Shown here: one piece after another, positions 50,598-59,650 of the stretch | Position numbering within the stretch: position 1 is the first letter of the stretch | Layout of the letters: the number at the start of each line of letters is the position of its first letter | Source: Paramesorhizobium endophyticum | GTDB lineage: Bacteria > Pseudomonadota > Alphaproteobacteria > Rhizobiales > Rhizobiaceae | Reading direction: 5' to 3' | DNA: 64,000 nt | Assembly: GCF_014640615.1 (NCBI RefSeq) | Contig: NZ_BMHH01000001.1 | Coordinates: 62,001 to 126,000, forward strand | Translations under genes and position numbers: made by a program | Notes under the pieces: generated by a model | Databases searched by the model: none | The model's input: the letters and a program-made list of their open reading frames with translations, nothing else | What the model was told of the DNA's origin: nothing

Positions 50598-50662
50598 AAT
50601 TTTCTGAAGCGCGGACGGAAATCGCTCTATAAGAAGCTAGGTGATGGAAATAGGGATCAGCG

Positions 50663-51685
50663 ATGACCGACGAGAAGAAGGCGCAGTTTGCCGGGCATGT
50701 GACCGCCGATGATGTGGCGCTCGCCGCGGGCGTGTCGCGCTGGACGGTCAACCGCGCCTTCCGGAAAGACGCTTCGATCTCGAAGAAGAGCCTTGAAAAG
50801 GTGATGGAAGCGGCGGAGCAACTGGGCTATGTGCCGGATTTGCGCGCCGCCAGCCTCGCCTCCGACCGGTCCAATCTGGTGGCCCTGCTCATCGACGATT
50901 TCGCCAATCCGCACAAGCTCGTCATGATGGAGCGGCTGACCCGGATTCTCAGGCGCGAGGGCTGGGACATATTGCTCGTCAACACGCTCGACCGCGACGA
51001 TGCGGGCCATGCGCTTCTCAACGCCAGCCAGCGGAGGGTGGACGCGGTGATTCTCATCGGCATCCAGTTCGACGACGAGGTGCTGGAGACGGCGCTCCAT
51101 GCGCGGCGCTTTCGCAAGCTGATCATCTTCGCCCGCTCATCGCAGAACCCGAACACGATTTCCATCGCCGTGGACGACGTGCTGGCGGTCAAGGAGATGG
51201 CGAATTACGTCAATGCGCGCGGCTATCGCCGGCCAATGTTCCTGGCGGGGCCGCAGACCTATTCGGCGCATCTGCTACGCAAGGAAACCTTCGTCGATTA
51301 TTGGCGCGAGCATTTCGGCACGGCGCCTGAAGTCGTCGGTGTTCCCGCCTATGATCCGGCGCTTGCCTCGCAGATCGTCATGGAAACGCTCGCCGGGCGG
51401 CCCACCACCGCGCTGCCGGATATTCTGGTGTGCGAAAACGACGCCCTTGCAATGGGCGCAATGGATATCCTGCGCCACAATCTGGGTCTGCGCATCCCCG
51501 AAGACATCGCCATAACAGGCTTCGACGACGTGCCCCAGGCCGCGAGCCCCAACTATCGCCTGACCACCTACCGCCAGCCGCTGACCGAAATGGCCGAATA
51601 TCTGGTCCATGTGCTCCAGAGCCAGGAAACCGAAGATTTCGACCGGCTGTTCGCGGGGAAACTGGTGATCCGGGATAGCGCTTGA
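50663..51685 (+). CDS. iolR: LacI-family regulator of inositol catabolism
   Basis: This 340-residue repressor has an N-terminal LacI headpiece, VTADDVALAAGVSRWTVNRAFRKDASISKKSLEKVMEAAEQLGYVPDLRAASLAS (residues 13-67), then a periplasmic-binding-protein-like effector domain (LVALLIDDFANPHKL..., LPDILVCENDALAMGAMDILRHNLGLRIPEDIAITGFDDVPQA). The HTH carries TVNRAF where most LacI members read TVSRAL. It is divergent from iolG with two operators in between. The inducer is probably an inositol pathway intermediate. A hairpin at 51701-51723 may terminate it. Confidence 0.9.
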   Translation: MTDEKKAQFAGHVTADDVALAAGVSRWTVNRAFRKDASISKKSLEKVMEAAEQLGYVPDLRAASLASDRSNLVALLIDDFANPHKLVMMERLTRILRREGWDILLVNTLDRDDAGHALLNASQRRVDAVILIGIQFDDEVLETALHARRFRKLIIFARSSQNPNTISIAVDDVLAVKEMANYVNARGYRRPMFLAGPQTYSAHLLRKETFVDYWREHFGTAPEVVGVPAYDPALASQIVMETLAGRPTTALPDILVCENDALAMGAMDILRHNLGLRIPEDIAITGFDDVPQAASPNYRLTTYRQPLTEMAEYLVHVLQSQETEDFDRLFAGKLVIRDSA

Positions 51686-51700
51686 CTATCCGTAAATCCA

Positions 51701-51723
51701 CCGGTGTCGGCAGCCGCCACCGG
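51701..51723 (+). terminator. Hairpin after iolR
   Basis: CCGGTGTCGGC, A, GCCGCCACCGG pairs at 10 of 11 positions, 16 bases after the iolR stop. There is no T-run, so it may be a Rho-independent terminator only in part, or an mRNA 3' stabiliser. Confidence 0.45.
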
Positions 51724-51783
51724 ATGTGGCTGGCCTCACCCACTTTCAATTCCCGCAATCCAAAATACATAAGGGGCTTGGAA

Positions 51784-51817
51784 GGTCGCATTTGCGCGGG
51801 TAAACATGCCCGCGACC
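51784..51817 (+). other. Hairpin in the queE leader
   Basis: GGTCGC (51784-51789) and GCGACC (51812-51817) enclose CGCGGG / CCCGCG, two mutually exclusive pairings that share GCG. It is about 75 bases before the queE start. The alternative stems could be regulatory, but the region does not match the preQ1-I consensus that I can recall. Confidence 0.3.
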
Positions 51818-51892
51818 CGTGACAGGCACGCAAAACCCATCCGGAAAACACTGTTTCCGCAAAAGCCGACTCCGAAAGCGACAGCGCAAGAT

Positions 51893-52525
51893 ATGACCTA
51901 TGCCGTCAAAGAATTGTTCAAAACGCTCCAGGGAGAAGGCGCCCAGACGGGGCGGGCCGCCGTTTTCTGCCGGTTTGCCGGCTGCAATCTATGGTCCGGG
52001 CGGGAAGAGGACCGGCATAAGGCCATCTGCCAGTTCTGCGATACGGACTTCATCGGCACGGACGGCGAAGGCGGCGGAAAGTTCCAGGATGCAGCCGCGC
52101 TGGCGAGCGCCATCGCCGCCACCTGGGGCGATGCAGAGGCCAATCGGTATGTGGTGTTCACCGGCGGCGAGCCGCTCTTGCAGCTGGATAGCGCTCTCAT
52201 CGATGCGGTGCATGCCGCAAAGTTTGAAATCGCAATCGAAACGAACGGCACCGTGGAGCCGCCCGATGGCATCGACTGGATCTGTGTCAGCCCGAAGGCC
52301 AGCGCTCCATTGAAGCTCAAATCGGGAAACGAGCTCAAGCTCGTCTACCCCCAGATGGGCCTGCTGCCTGACGATCTTCCTCCTGTCCATTTCGACCATT
52401 ATTTTCTCCAGCCGATGGACGGACCGGACCGCATTACGAATACCGATGCGGCCATAGAATTCTGCCTTCTGAATCCGCGCTGGCGGCTCAGCCTGCAAAC
52501 ACACAAAATGATCGGAATCCCATGA
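51893..52525 (+). CDS. queE: 7-carboxy-7-deazaguanine synthase
   Basis: This 210-residue radical SAM enzyme converts 6-carboxytetrahydropterin to 7-carboxy-7-deazaguanine in preQ0/queuosine synthesis. It has LFKTLQGEGAQTG and RFAGCNLWSGREEDRHKAICQFCDTDF. The cluster motif is C-x14-C-x2-C instead of the usual radical-SAM CxxxCxxC, as in known QueE subtypes. VFTGGEPLLQ is the SAM-binding GGEP motif. The start at 51893 fits the family; the Shine-Dalgarno is weak. The stop overlaps queD (ATGA). Confidence 0.95.
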   Translation: MTYAVKELFKTLQGEGAQTGRAAVFCRFAGCNLWSGREEDRHKAICQFCDTDFIGTDGEGGGKFQDAAALASAIAATWGDAEANRYVVFTGGEPLLQLDSALIDAVHAAKFEIAIETNGTVEPPDGIDWICVSPKASAPLKLKSGNELKLVYPQMGLLPDDLPPVHFDHYFLQPMDGPDRITNTDAAIEFCLLNPRWRLSLQTHKMIGIP

Positions 52526-52878
52526 AAATAACCCAGGCGTTCACCTTCGAGGCCGCGCATCGGCTGCCGAATGTTCCCCCGACGCACCGCTGCCATCGCA
52601 TGCACGGCCATTCATACCGGGTCGAGCTTCAGCTCGAAGGGTCTGTCGATCCGAAAACCGGCTTCGTCATCGATTTTTTCGATGTGGAGAAGGTGTTCGG
52701 GCCGGTTCTGGCGCAGCTCGACCATCATACGCTCAACGATGTGCCGGGGCTGGAAAACCCGACAGCGGAGCATATCGCCGTCTGGATATGGAACAGGGTA
52801 AAGCCCCTTCTCCCCGAATTAAGCCTCGTCAAAATATTCGAAACACCGCTTTCCTGGGCGGAATATGACGGCAAATAA
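52522..52878 (+). CDS. queD: 6-carboxy-5,6,7,8-tetrahydropterin synthase
   Basis: This 118-residue PTPS-family enzyme makes the QueE substrate from 7,8-dihydroneopterin triphosphate. Zinc ligands are His13 in FEAAHRL and the two in HGHSYRVEL. The catalytic Cys is in [10 protein letters not shown], and a further catalytic His in [19 protein letters not shown] near the C-terminus carries the substrate-binding Glu. It is translationally coupled to queE and 17 bases before queC. Confidence 0.96.
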   Translation: MKITQAFTFEAAHRLPNVPPTHRCHRMHGHSYRVELQLEGSVDPKTGFVIDFFDVEKVFGPVLAQLDHHTLNDVPGLENPTAEHIAVWIWNRVKPLLPELSLVKIFETPLSWAEYDGK

Positions 52879-52895
52879 GCCGGGGAGCATTTGAT

Positions 52896-53597
52896 ATGGC
52901 GGCGACGGCACTGGTGTTGTTTTCGGGCGGGCAGGATTCCACGACTTGCCTGGCATGGGCGCTCGATCGGTATGAGCGGGTGGAAACGGTGGGGTTCGAT
53001 TACGGCCAGAGGCACAGGATCGAGCTCGAATGCCGGGAAACCCTCCGGACAAAGCTGAGGGAAATGAATCCGGCGTGGGGAGCACGGCTGGGCGAGGATC
53101 ATACGATTTCGCTCGCGGCGCTGGGCGAAATCTCCAACACCGCGCTGACCAGCGGGATGGCGATCGAGATGGCCGAGACGGGGCTTCCGAATACGTTCGT
53201 GCCGGGCCGCAATATCATTTTCCTGACCTTTGCCGCTGCGCTCGCCTATCGCCGGGGTCTGAAGCACATCGTCGGCGGAATGTGCGAGACCGACTATTCC
53301 GGCTATCCCGACTGCCGCGACGACACGATCAAGGCGCTGCAGGCGGCGCTCAATCTGGGCATGGAGACGCGCTTCGTGCTCGACACCCCGCTGATGTGGA
53401 TCGACAAGGCGCAGACCTGGCAGCTTGCCCAAAACCTCGGCGGCGACGCCCTTGTCGACGTGATCGTGCGCGACACGCACACCTGCTATATGGGCGAGCG
53501 CGGCAATCTCAACGATTGGGGCTATGGCTGCGGCACCTGCCCTGCCTGCGACCTCCGGGCAAAGGGCTATCGCAAGTTCATCGCCGAAGCGGCGTGA
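52896..53597 (+). CDS. queC: 7-cyano-7-deazaguanine (preQ0) synthase
   Basis: This 233-residue ATP-dependent enzyme turns 7-carboxy-7-deazaguanine into preQ0. It has the PP-loop [43 protein letters not shown], and a C-terminal zinc site CYMGERG...[17 protein letters not shown] with four cysteines. It is the last gene of the queEDC operon. preQ0 goes on to queuosine in tRNA; no queF or tgt is in the window. Confidence 0.97.
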   Translation: MAATALVLFSGGQDSTTCLAWALDRYERVETVGFDYGQRHRIELECRETLRTKLREMNPAWGARLGEDHTISLAALGEISNTALTSGMAIEMAETGLPNTFVPGRNIIFLTFAAALAYRRGLKHIVGGMCETDYSGYPDCRDDTIKALQAALNLGMETRFVLDTPLMWIDKAQTWQLAQNLGGDALVDVIVRDTHTCYMGERGNLNDWGYGCGTCPACDLRAKGYRKFIAEAA

Positions 53598-53613
53598 TCC
53601 ACCGTCACGCTGG

Positions 53614-54357
53614 TCACTGCGCGAAGAAGGCAGCGGCCATGCCAAGGCCGACCAGCGTAATGAAGACGCGAAGCGCGTGCATGTTGGTGATGCGCCGCGC
53701 TACGAGCGCGCCGAGATAGCCCCCGATCGCGCAGGCCACGCCCAGGACGAGCGCCGATTTCCAGTCGATCAATCCGGCGACGGTATAGGTTATGACTGAA
53801 ACCAGCGAGAGTATGCTTGAAAGCAGGTTTTTAAGGCCGTTCATCTCGTGGAGATTGGTGAAGCCGACAAAGCCGAAGGCGGCGAGCAGCATGATGCCGA
53901 GGCCGCCATTGAAATAACCGCCATAGATCGACACCGCGAGGAGCAGCGCCAGCGAGGCGGGAAGCGGAAGCCTACCGCCCTTCCCTACCACATGCCTGAC
54001 CAATAAAGGCCCCGCCGCGAAAGCCACGGTCGCGAAGAGCAGCAGCCAAGGCACGAGGCTCACGAATATCTCTTTCGGCGTCACCAGCAAGAGAAGCGCG
54101 CCCATAAGCCCCCCGAGCACCGACAGGGCGATCATGGCGCGCAGGGAGACCGGGCCGTCCCTGCTGATGTCCTTGCGGAACCCCCAAGTGCTGCCGATAT
54201 AGCCGGGAAGCGCGGCGAGCGTGGCCGTGGCATTGGCCGGGATGTGAGGCACGCCGACAAACACCAGCGCCGGAAATGAAAGAAACGTGCCGCCGCCCGC
54301 GACAGCGTTAAGCGCGCCCGCGCCGAGCCCGGCGAGCACGAGAATGACGAAATCCAT
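53614..54357 (-). CDS. TauE/SafE family permease
   Basis: This 247-residue inner-membrane protein has about eight helices and the family features LGAGALNAVAGGGTFLSFPALVFVGVP near the N-terminus and IYGGYFNGGLGIMLLAAFGFVG in the middle (the repeated GGGxG motif). Members are proposed exporters of sulfite, sulfonates or other organic anions; the substrate is unknown. GGAGG precedes ATG 54357. It converges with queC and is divergent from the GH13 gene. Confidence 0.9.
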   Translation of the reverse strand: MDFVILVLAGLGAGALNAVAGGGTFLSFPALVFVGVPHIPANATATLAALPGYIGSTWGFRKDISRDGPVSLRAMIALSVLGGLMGALLLLVTPKEIFVSLVPWLLLFATVAFAAGPLLVRHVVGKGGRLPLPASLALLLAVSIYGGYFNGGLGIMLLAAFGFVGFTNLHEMNGLKNLLSSILSLVSVITYTVAGLIDWKSALVLGVACAIGGYLGALVARRITNMHALRVFITLVGLGMAAAFFAQ

Positions 54358-54446
54358 GATGCCTCCTCCCAAGGCGAATAGCCCGATTTGATGGAATCAA
54401 CCGGGCGTCCCTCCCCCCGCACTGTCTTATCCCAAAAGCCCTCAAC

Positions 54447-54472
54447 GGAACAAACCGTTCCGCTCACCAGTT
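54447..54472 (+). promoter_or_regulatory. EcfG-like promoter of the GH13 gene (imperfect)
   Basis: GGAAC at 54447-54451, 17 bases, then AGTT at 54469-54472 resembles the EcfG consensus with one mismatch in the -10 element. It is 32 bases before the ATG. The -35 lies in an inverted repeat CGGAAC/GTTCCG. Stress control of trehalose-type enzymes by EcfG is common, but this match is weaker than that at 26233. Confidence 0.4.
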
Positions 54473-54504
54473 TCTTACATGCTGGACGGATGAACGGAGA
54501 GAAT

Positions 54505-56160
54505 ATGGCAAAGCGGAACAGTCAGTCGCCGTGGTTCTTGAACAGCGTCATCTACGGCATCGACATCAAGAAGTTCCAGGACAGCAATGGCGACGGTGTC
54601 GGCGACATCCGCGGCCTTTGCGACCGGCTGCCTTATCTCCACGATCTGGGCGTCGACTGCCTCTGGCTGCTTCCCTTCTTCGAAAGCCCGAGGGAAGACA
54701 ATGGCTATGATGTCAGCAATTATTACGGCATCGACCCCGAGCTCGGCACGCTCGACGATTTCATCGAGCTGGTGCGCCGCGCCGGGGAGCTGGGCATAAA
54801 AATCGTCATAGACCTCATCGTCAACCATACTTCCCGCAAACATCCGTGGTTCGAAAGCGCCCGGCGGGACCCGCGCAGCCAGTTCAGGGATTATTATGTC
54901 TGGAGCGAGCACATACCGGATGTCGGCGCGAGCGAGACGTCGATCTTTCCCGGCGCCGACAACCCGCTTTGGACGTTCGACAAGGTCGCCAGCGCCTTTT
55001 ATTTCCACAAATTCTACGCCTCCCAGCCCGAGCTCAACACCGCAAACCCTGATGTGAAGGCGGAAATCCGGCGCATCTGCGATTTCTGGCTTTCGCTTGG
55101 CGTTAGCGGCTTCCGGATCGACGCCCTGCCGCTGCTTCTTACCGATAATGGGAAGGAGCATGCCAATCCCGGCGACGGTCAGGCCTTCATGGAGGAACTC
55201 GCCGATTTCATCACCGGCCGGCTGCCCGAATGCCTGCTCCTGGGCGAGGCCAACGTTCAGCCGGACGAGATGCGCCAGTATTTCGGGAGCGGCAACCAGA
55301 TCCCGCTACTGTTCAATTTCCGCTTAAGCTGCGGGATATTCGCCGCCATCGCCCGGCAAAACGCCGACCCGTTCGAGGAGATGCTCGCCGCCCTCCCCGA
55401 GCCGCCCGCCGGGTGCGGATGGGTGAACTTCCTGCGCAATTTCGACGATTTCGACCTGTCGCAAATACCGCAATCCATGCGCGACTTTCTGCTGGAAGCC
55501 TATGCACCCGAGGAGGAGATGGGCATTTTCGGGCGCGGCATCCGCCGTCGGCTGGCGCCGATGCTGGACGGCGACCGGCGGAAGATCGCCCTCGCCTTCA
55601 GCTGCATATTCTCGATGCGCGGCTCGCCGCTTTTCGTGGCCGGTGACGAGATCGGCCTGGGCGAAGACTTGACCGCCAACGGCCGGGACGCCGTGCGCCT
55701 GCCGATGGCGTGGGAGCCCGGCGGAAAGGCGGGCGGTTTTTCCACCGCGCCCGTCAAGGATCTGATCCAGCGGCCCTTAAGCTCCGGACCGTTTTCGTTT
55801 CACGAGGTAAATGTCGAAAACCAGCGCGCGGATGAAAAATCGCTGCTCAACGAGGTGCGCCGTCTCATCCGGCATCGCCGCGATCTCAAGCATTTCCGCG
55901 GCGGGCGCTTTGTGCAATTCGCGCCTGATAATGACGCGACCATGCTTCACGGCTTTCACGACGGCTCGTCGGTCCTCCTCATCGCCCATAATTTCTCCGG
56001 CAAGCCTGCGGAATTTTCCGCCGGCCTCACCGGCATCATCGCACCTCGCCTCGAAACCATATTGGGGGCGCAGGAGCGGCTTACCGTCGAGGGCGACCGG
56101 CTTACCATGAAGCTGCCGGCCCATGGCTATTGCTGGCTTTGCACCGAAGGGAGCCGCTGA
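54505..56160 (+). CDS. GH13 (trehalose synthase-like) glycoside hydrolase family protein with altered region IV
   Basis: This 551-residue protein is most like the maltose/trehalose-interconverting GH13 subfamily: YGIDIKKFQDSNGDGVGDIRGL, region I DLIVNHTS, region II GFRIDALP with nucleophile Asp206, region III LLLGEAN with acid/base Glu248, and IRRRLAPMLDGDRRKIALAF. Region IV, normally LRNHDE, reads LRNFDD: the stabilising Asp314 is kept but the His is Phe313. The active-site change suggests altered specificity or poor hydrolysis. Start 54505 has GGAGAG. The stop overlaps the LLM oxidoreductase start by one base, implying a functional pair. Confidence 0.88.
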   Translation: MAKRNSQSPWFLNSVIYGIDIKKFQDSNGDGVGDIRGLCDRLPYLHDLGVDCLWLLPFFESPREDNGYDVSNYYGIDPELGTLDDFIELVRRAGELGIKIVIDLIVNHTSRKHPWFESARRDPRSQFRDYYVWSEHIPDVGASETSIFPGADNPLWTFDKVASAFYFHKFYASQPELNTANPDVKAEIRRICDFWLSLGVSGFRIDALPLLLTDNGKEHANPGDGQAFMEELADFITGRLPECLLLGEANVQPDEMRQYFGSGNQIPLLFNFRLSCGIFAAIARQNADPFEEMLAALPEPPAGCGWVNFLRNFDDFDLSQIPQSMRDFLLEAYAPEEEMGIFGRGIRRRLAPMLDGDRRKIALAFSCIFSMRGSPLFVAGDEIGLGEDLTANGRDAVRLPMAWEPGGKAGGFSTAPVKDLIQRPLSSGPFSFHEVNVENQRADEKSLLNEVRRLIRHRRDLKHFRGGRFVQFAPDNDATMLHGFHDGSSVLLIAHNFSGKPAEFSAGLTGIIAPRLETILGAQERLTVEGDRLTMKLPAHGYCWLCTEGSR

Positions 56161-57125
56161 TGATCATCGGCTACCATGCCTCCCACGAACAATTCACCCC
56201 GCGGGATCTTGTGCATTATGCCCGACTCGCCGAGGCGAGCGGCTTCGATGCCGTCATGTCCTCGGACCATTTCGCGCCATGGAGCGAGGCCCAGGGCCAA
56301 TCCGGCTTTGCCTTGAGCTGGCTCGGCGCGGCGATGCAGGCGACGACGACCATTCCCTTCGGACTCATCACCGTGCCCTGCGGCTGGCGCTATCACCCCG
56401 CCATCACCGCGCAGGCGGCGGCGACAATCTGCGATCTCTTCCCCACCCGCTTCCCATGGCTGGCGGTGGGCAGTGGGGAGAGGCTGAACGAACATGTGGT
56501 CGGCCAGGGCTGGCCGGCGAAGGCGGAGCGCAACGAGCGGCTCGTCGCGGCCGTTTCCATCATGCGGCGCTTGTGGAACGGCGAAACCGTGACGGAGGAG
56601 ACGCCCATTCCGGTGGATGCCGCACGCCTTTTCACGCTGCCACCCAAACCGCCTGCTGTCATCGCCGGGGTGCTTTCCGCCGAGACTGCCCGCTGGGCCG
56701 GAGGCTGGGCGGACGGCCTCATAACGGTCAACCAGTGCCCTTCGAGCCTCCACGATATACTCAGCGCTTTCGACGAGGGCGGCGGGGCAGGCAAGCCGCG
56801 CTTTCTGCAACTCCACCTCTCATACGGCGCGACGCTGGAGGAGGCCAGCCTCCATGCGTTTCGCCAGTGGAAAAGCAACGCCATAAATGCCGACACGGCG
56901 GAGAATACGGGGCTTACCGAGGATTTCGACCGTCTTTCCGCCGATGTCTCGATCACGGAGCTGGAAAAGCACGTGCAGATATCCGCGAACCCGCGCCAAC
57001 ACGCCGACATGATCGCCGCCTATGCCGCGCTGGGTTTCGACGAGATCTACCTGCACAATGTGGGGACGAACCAGGCGGAGTTTATCGAGGTTTTTGGGAG
57101 AGATGTCCTACCGAAGCTGAGGTAA
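56160..57125 (+). CDS. LLM-class flavin-dependent oxidoreductase (TIGR03885-like)
   Basis: This 321-residue luciferase-like TIM barrel begins MIIGYHASHEQFTPRDLVHYARLAEASGFDAVMSSDHFAPWSEAQGQSGFALSWLGAAMQAT and has LAVGSGERLNEHVVGQGWPAKAERNERL. From memory this is the group described as probable non-F420 (FMN-type) flavin oxidoreductases. The substrate and even the chemistry are unknown. The start at 56160 is within the GH13 stop (TGATG), so the two proteins are made together. Its partner suggests action on a sugar or sugar-derived compound, which is inference. Confidence 0.9.
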   Translation: MIIGYHASHEQFTPRDLVHYARLAEASGFDAVMSSDHFAPWSEAQGQSGFALSWLGAAMQATTTIPFGLITVPCGWRYHPAITAQAAATICDLFPTRFPWLAVGSGERLNEHVVGQGWPAKAERNERLVAAVSIMRRLWNGETVTEETPIPVDAARLFTLPPKPPAVIAGVLSAETARWAGGWADGLITVNQCPSSLHDILSAFDEGGGAGKPRFLQLHLSYGATLEEASLHAFRQWKSNAINADTAENTGLTEDFDRLSADVSITELEKHVQISANPRQHADMIAAYAALGFDEIYLHNVGTNQAEFIEVFGRDVLPKLR

Positions 57126-57140
57126 GGCGGGGCCGTCAAA

Positions 57141-58703
57141 TTACTCCCACTCGATCGTGCCGGGAGGTTTCGAGGTCACATCATAGACGACGCGGTTGAT
57201 GCCCTTGACTTCGTTGATGATGCGGGTGGCAGTGCGGGCGAGGAATTCCATGTCGAAATGGTAGAAATCCGCCGTCATGCCGTCCACGGAGGTCACCGCG
57301 CGCAGGGCGCAGACATATTCATAGGTGCGGCCGTCGCCCATCACGCCCACGGTCTGGACCGGGAGCAGCACGGCGAAGGCCTGCCAGATCACGTCGTAGA
57401 GCCCGGCCTTACGGATTTCGTCGAGATAGACTGCGTCGGCATTGCGTAGGATTTCCAGCTTTTCGCGGGTGATGCCGCCGGGGCAGCGGATGGCGAGGCC
57501 GGGGCCGGGGAACGGGTGGCGGCCGATGAAATGGTCGGGGAGGCCTAGCTCGCGGCCCAGCTCGCGCACTTCATCCTTGAAGAGCTCGCGCAGCGGCTCA
57601 ACCAGCTTCATGTTCATGCGCTCGGGCAGGCCGCCGACATTGTGGTGCGACTTGATCGTCACCGAGGGGCCGCCGGTGAAGGAGACGGACTCGATCACGT
57701 CGGGATAGAGCGTGCCTTGCGCCAGGAAATCCGCGCCGCCGATCTTCTTCGCCTCTTCCTCGAACACTTCGATGAAAAGGCGTCCGATGGTCTTGCGCTT
57801 CTTCTCCGGGTCGGTCTCGCCTTCCAGCGCGCCGATGAACAGGTCCGAAGCATCCACATGCACCAGCGGGATGTTGTAATGCTCACGGAACATGGCGACC
57901 ACTTCCTGCGCCTCGTTCTTGCGCATCAGGCCGTGGTCGACGAAAATGCAGGTGAGCTGGTCGCCGATGGCCTCGTGGATCAGCACGGCGGCGACGGAGG
58001 AATCGACCCCGCCCGAAAGGCCGCAGATGACCCGGCCCTTGCCGACCTGAGCGCGGATCGCCGCGATGGCCTGCTCGCGATAGGCGGCCATGGTCCAGTC
58101 GCCCTTGATGCCGGCGATGTTGTGAACGAAATTCTGCAGGAGCTTTGCGCCGTCGGGAGTGTGGACGACTTCCGGGTGGAACATGATGCCGTACATCTTG
58201 CGCGCTGGATTGCCGAATACGGCGAAGGGCGCACCTTCCGACTTGCCGAAAATCTCGAAACCATCAGGCAGCGAAACGACGCGGTCGCCATGGCTCATCC
58301 AAACCTGATGGCGTGTGCCTTCAGCCCAGACGCCTTCGAACAGTGGGCAGCTTTTTTCAATCTCGACAAAGGCGCGGCCGAACTCGCGATGGTCAGAGCT
58401 TTCTGCTACGCCGCCCATCTGGACGCACATGGTCATCTGCCCGTAGCAGATGCCCAGCACGGGAATGCCGGCCTCGAAGACGATCTGCGGCGCGCGTGGG
58501 CTGCCGATCTCGGTGGTGGAGGCAGGGCCGCCGGAGAGGATCACCGCCTTCGGCTTGATGCGGTGAAAGCCTTCCTCGGCGGACTGGAAGGGGACGATCT
58601 CGGAATAGACGCCGGCTTCGCGGACACGGCGGGCGATAAGCTGCGTGACCTGGCTGCCGAAATCGATGATGAGGACGGTGTCGGGGTGTGCTGTGGTGCT
58701 CAT
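57141..58703 (-). CDS. guaA: GMP synthase (glutamine-hydrolysing)
   Basis: This 520-residue enzyme makes GMP from XMP, glutamine and ATP. The N-terminal class I amidotransferase has [16 protein letters not shown] with the nucleophile Cys, and [12 protein letters not shown] with His and Glu. The ATP pyrophosphatase domain has [21 protein letters not shown]. The dimerisation domain ends [18 protein letters not shown], the universal GuaA C-terminus. Its length is normal. It is single-gene and convergent with the LLM oxidoreductase gene, 15 bases apart. Confidence 0.98.
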   Translation of the reverse strand: MSTTAHPDTVLIIDFGSQVTQLIARRVREAGVYSEIVPFQSAEEGFHRIKPKAVILSGGPASTTEIGSPRAPQIVFEAGIPVLGICYGQMTMCVQMGGVAESSDHREFGRAFVEIEKSCPLFEGVWAEGTRHQVWMSHGDRVVSLPDGFEIFGKSEGAPFAVFGNPARKMYGIMFHPEVVHTPDGAKLLQNFVHNIAGIKGDWTMAAYREQAIAAIRAQVGKGRVICGLSGGVDSSVAAVLIHEAIGDQLTCIFVDHGLMRKNEAQEVVAMFREHYNIPLVHVDASDLFIGALEGETDPEKKRKTIGRLFIEVFEEEAKKIGGADFLAQGTLYPDVIESVSFTGGPSVTIKSHHNVGGLPERMNMKLVEPLRELFKDEVRELGRELGLPDHFIGRHPFPGPGLAIRCPGGITREKLEILRNADAVYLDEIRKAGLYDVIWQAFAVLLPVQTVGVMGDGRTYEYVCALRAVTSVDGMTADFYHFDMEFLARTATRIINEVKGINRVVYDVTSKPPGTIEWE

Positions 58704-58815
58704 GCGCAGCGTCTAGAGAAAAAGGTCGCCGAATGCAATGGTCAAACGGGCCTTCCTGACAGGTGATGTCAGGAGGCGAGCGCTTCTTCAACAGGGTTGA
58801 GCAAGCCGTTCATTT

Positions 58816-59472
58816 TTAGCCGCATGATCTTGCCCGAAAAGTCTGCAACTTTTCGGGATCATGCTCCAGCGCCTCTTCCAGCCGGCCCACGGCGAGCGCC
58901 AGCTTCTCGTCGATGATGTGGAGATATTCCGTCCAGTCCTCGATGCGGCCGAGCTCCGCGACACCATCGGAAATGCCGCGCAGGCCGATGAGCGGCACAT
59001 TAAAGCGCTGGCAGGCGCGCAGGACGGCGAAGGTTTCCATGTCGACCATATCGGCGTCGATGGCGTCATAGGCCGCGCCGGAAACGATGTTCGCGCCGGT
59101 GGAAAGCGTGGCTTGCGGGACGCCGGGGATGCGGTATGGCAGCGGCAGGATGGCGGGCAAGTCGAGGAACGGCGTCCGGCCCTTCTCGAAGCCCAGAGGC
59201 GAGGCGTCCATGTCGCGGTAGGAGACGTGGGTGGCCTGATACACCTCGGCCTGCTCTAGCGAGCGCGAACCAGCGGAACCGAGCGAGACGACGAGATCGG
59301 GCAGGCTGTTGTTTGCGGCGAGGCTGGTGAGGGTGGAGGACAGCACCACGGCGGCTTCCACAGGGCCGATGCCGGTCGTCAAGGGCTGGAACAGCTTGCG
59401 CAGATGCGGGCCATATTCCGGCTCGGCGGCCATGACGAAGAGGATTTTGCGGTTGGCGATGGGGGTGATCAT
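58816..59472 (-). CDS. mtnN: 5'-methylthioadenosine/S-adenosylhomocysteine nucleosidase
   Basis: This 218-residue purine nucleosidase (PNP_UDP_1 fold) has ILFVMAAEPEYGPHLRKLF, VSLGSAGSRSLEQAEVY, MVDMETFAVLRACQRFNVPLIGLRGISDGV with the substrate-binding Met-Glu and catalytic Asp. It hydrolyses MTA and SAH to adenine plus thioribose sugars. GAGGAGAAG precedes ATG 59472. The last 16 residues (after [22 protein letters not shown]) are encoded by a RIME palindrome, so the native C-terminus has been replaced or extended. The catalytic core looks untouched. Confidence 0.9.
   Translation of the reverse strand: MITPIANRKILFVMAAEPEYGPHLRKLFQPLTTGIGPVEAAVVLSSTLTSLAANNSLPDLVVSLGSAGSRSLEQAEVYQATHVSYRDMDASPLGFEKGRTPFLDLPAILPLPYRIPGVPQATLSTGANIVSGAAYDAIDADMVDMETFAVLRACQRFNVPLIGLRGISDGVAELGRIEDWTEYLHIIDEKLALAVGRLEEALEHDPEKLQTFRARSCG
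58822..58864. repeat. RIME-type palindrome (family A) forming the 3' end of mtnN
   Basis: GCATGATC...GATCATGC with the same GAAAAGTCTGCAACTTTTC core as at 35805. It is read in frame into mtnN and followed by the TAA at 58816-58818. Confidence 0.85.
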
Positions 59473-59500
59473 GCTACTTCTCCTCGGCCACGTGGTGGAA

Positions 59501-59650
59501 TGCCCCTCACCCTTACCCTCTCCCCGCAAGCGGGGCGAGGGGGACATGGATGTTGCGCCTCTTTTTATGCCAGGCGAAGGGTAGAAAAAAGTACTCCAAC
59601 GACGGCGCCCCCCTCGCCCCGCTTGCGGGGAGAGGGTAAGGGTGAGGGGC
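59501..59650. repeat. Family B palindromic element between mtnN and rsmB
   Basis: TGCCCCTCACCCTTACCCTC from 59501 and the complement GGTAAGGGTGAGGGGC ending at 59650 enclose CCCCGCAAGCGGGGCGAG and CCCCGCTTGCGGGGAGAG hairpins. The right end coincides with the rsmB stop codon (59650-59652). Confidence 0.9.

Noticed and set aside
51784-51892. preQ1 riboswitch before queE
   Set aside because: No match to the preQ1-I stem-loop and A-rich tail that I know. Kept only as an uncharacterised hairpin.
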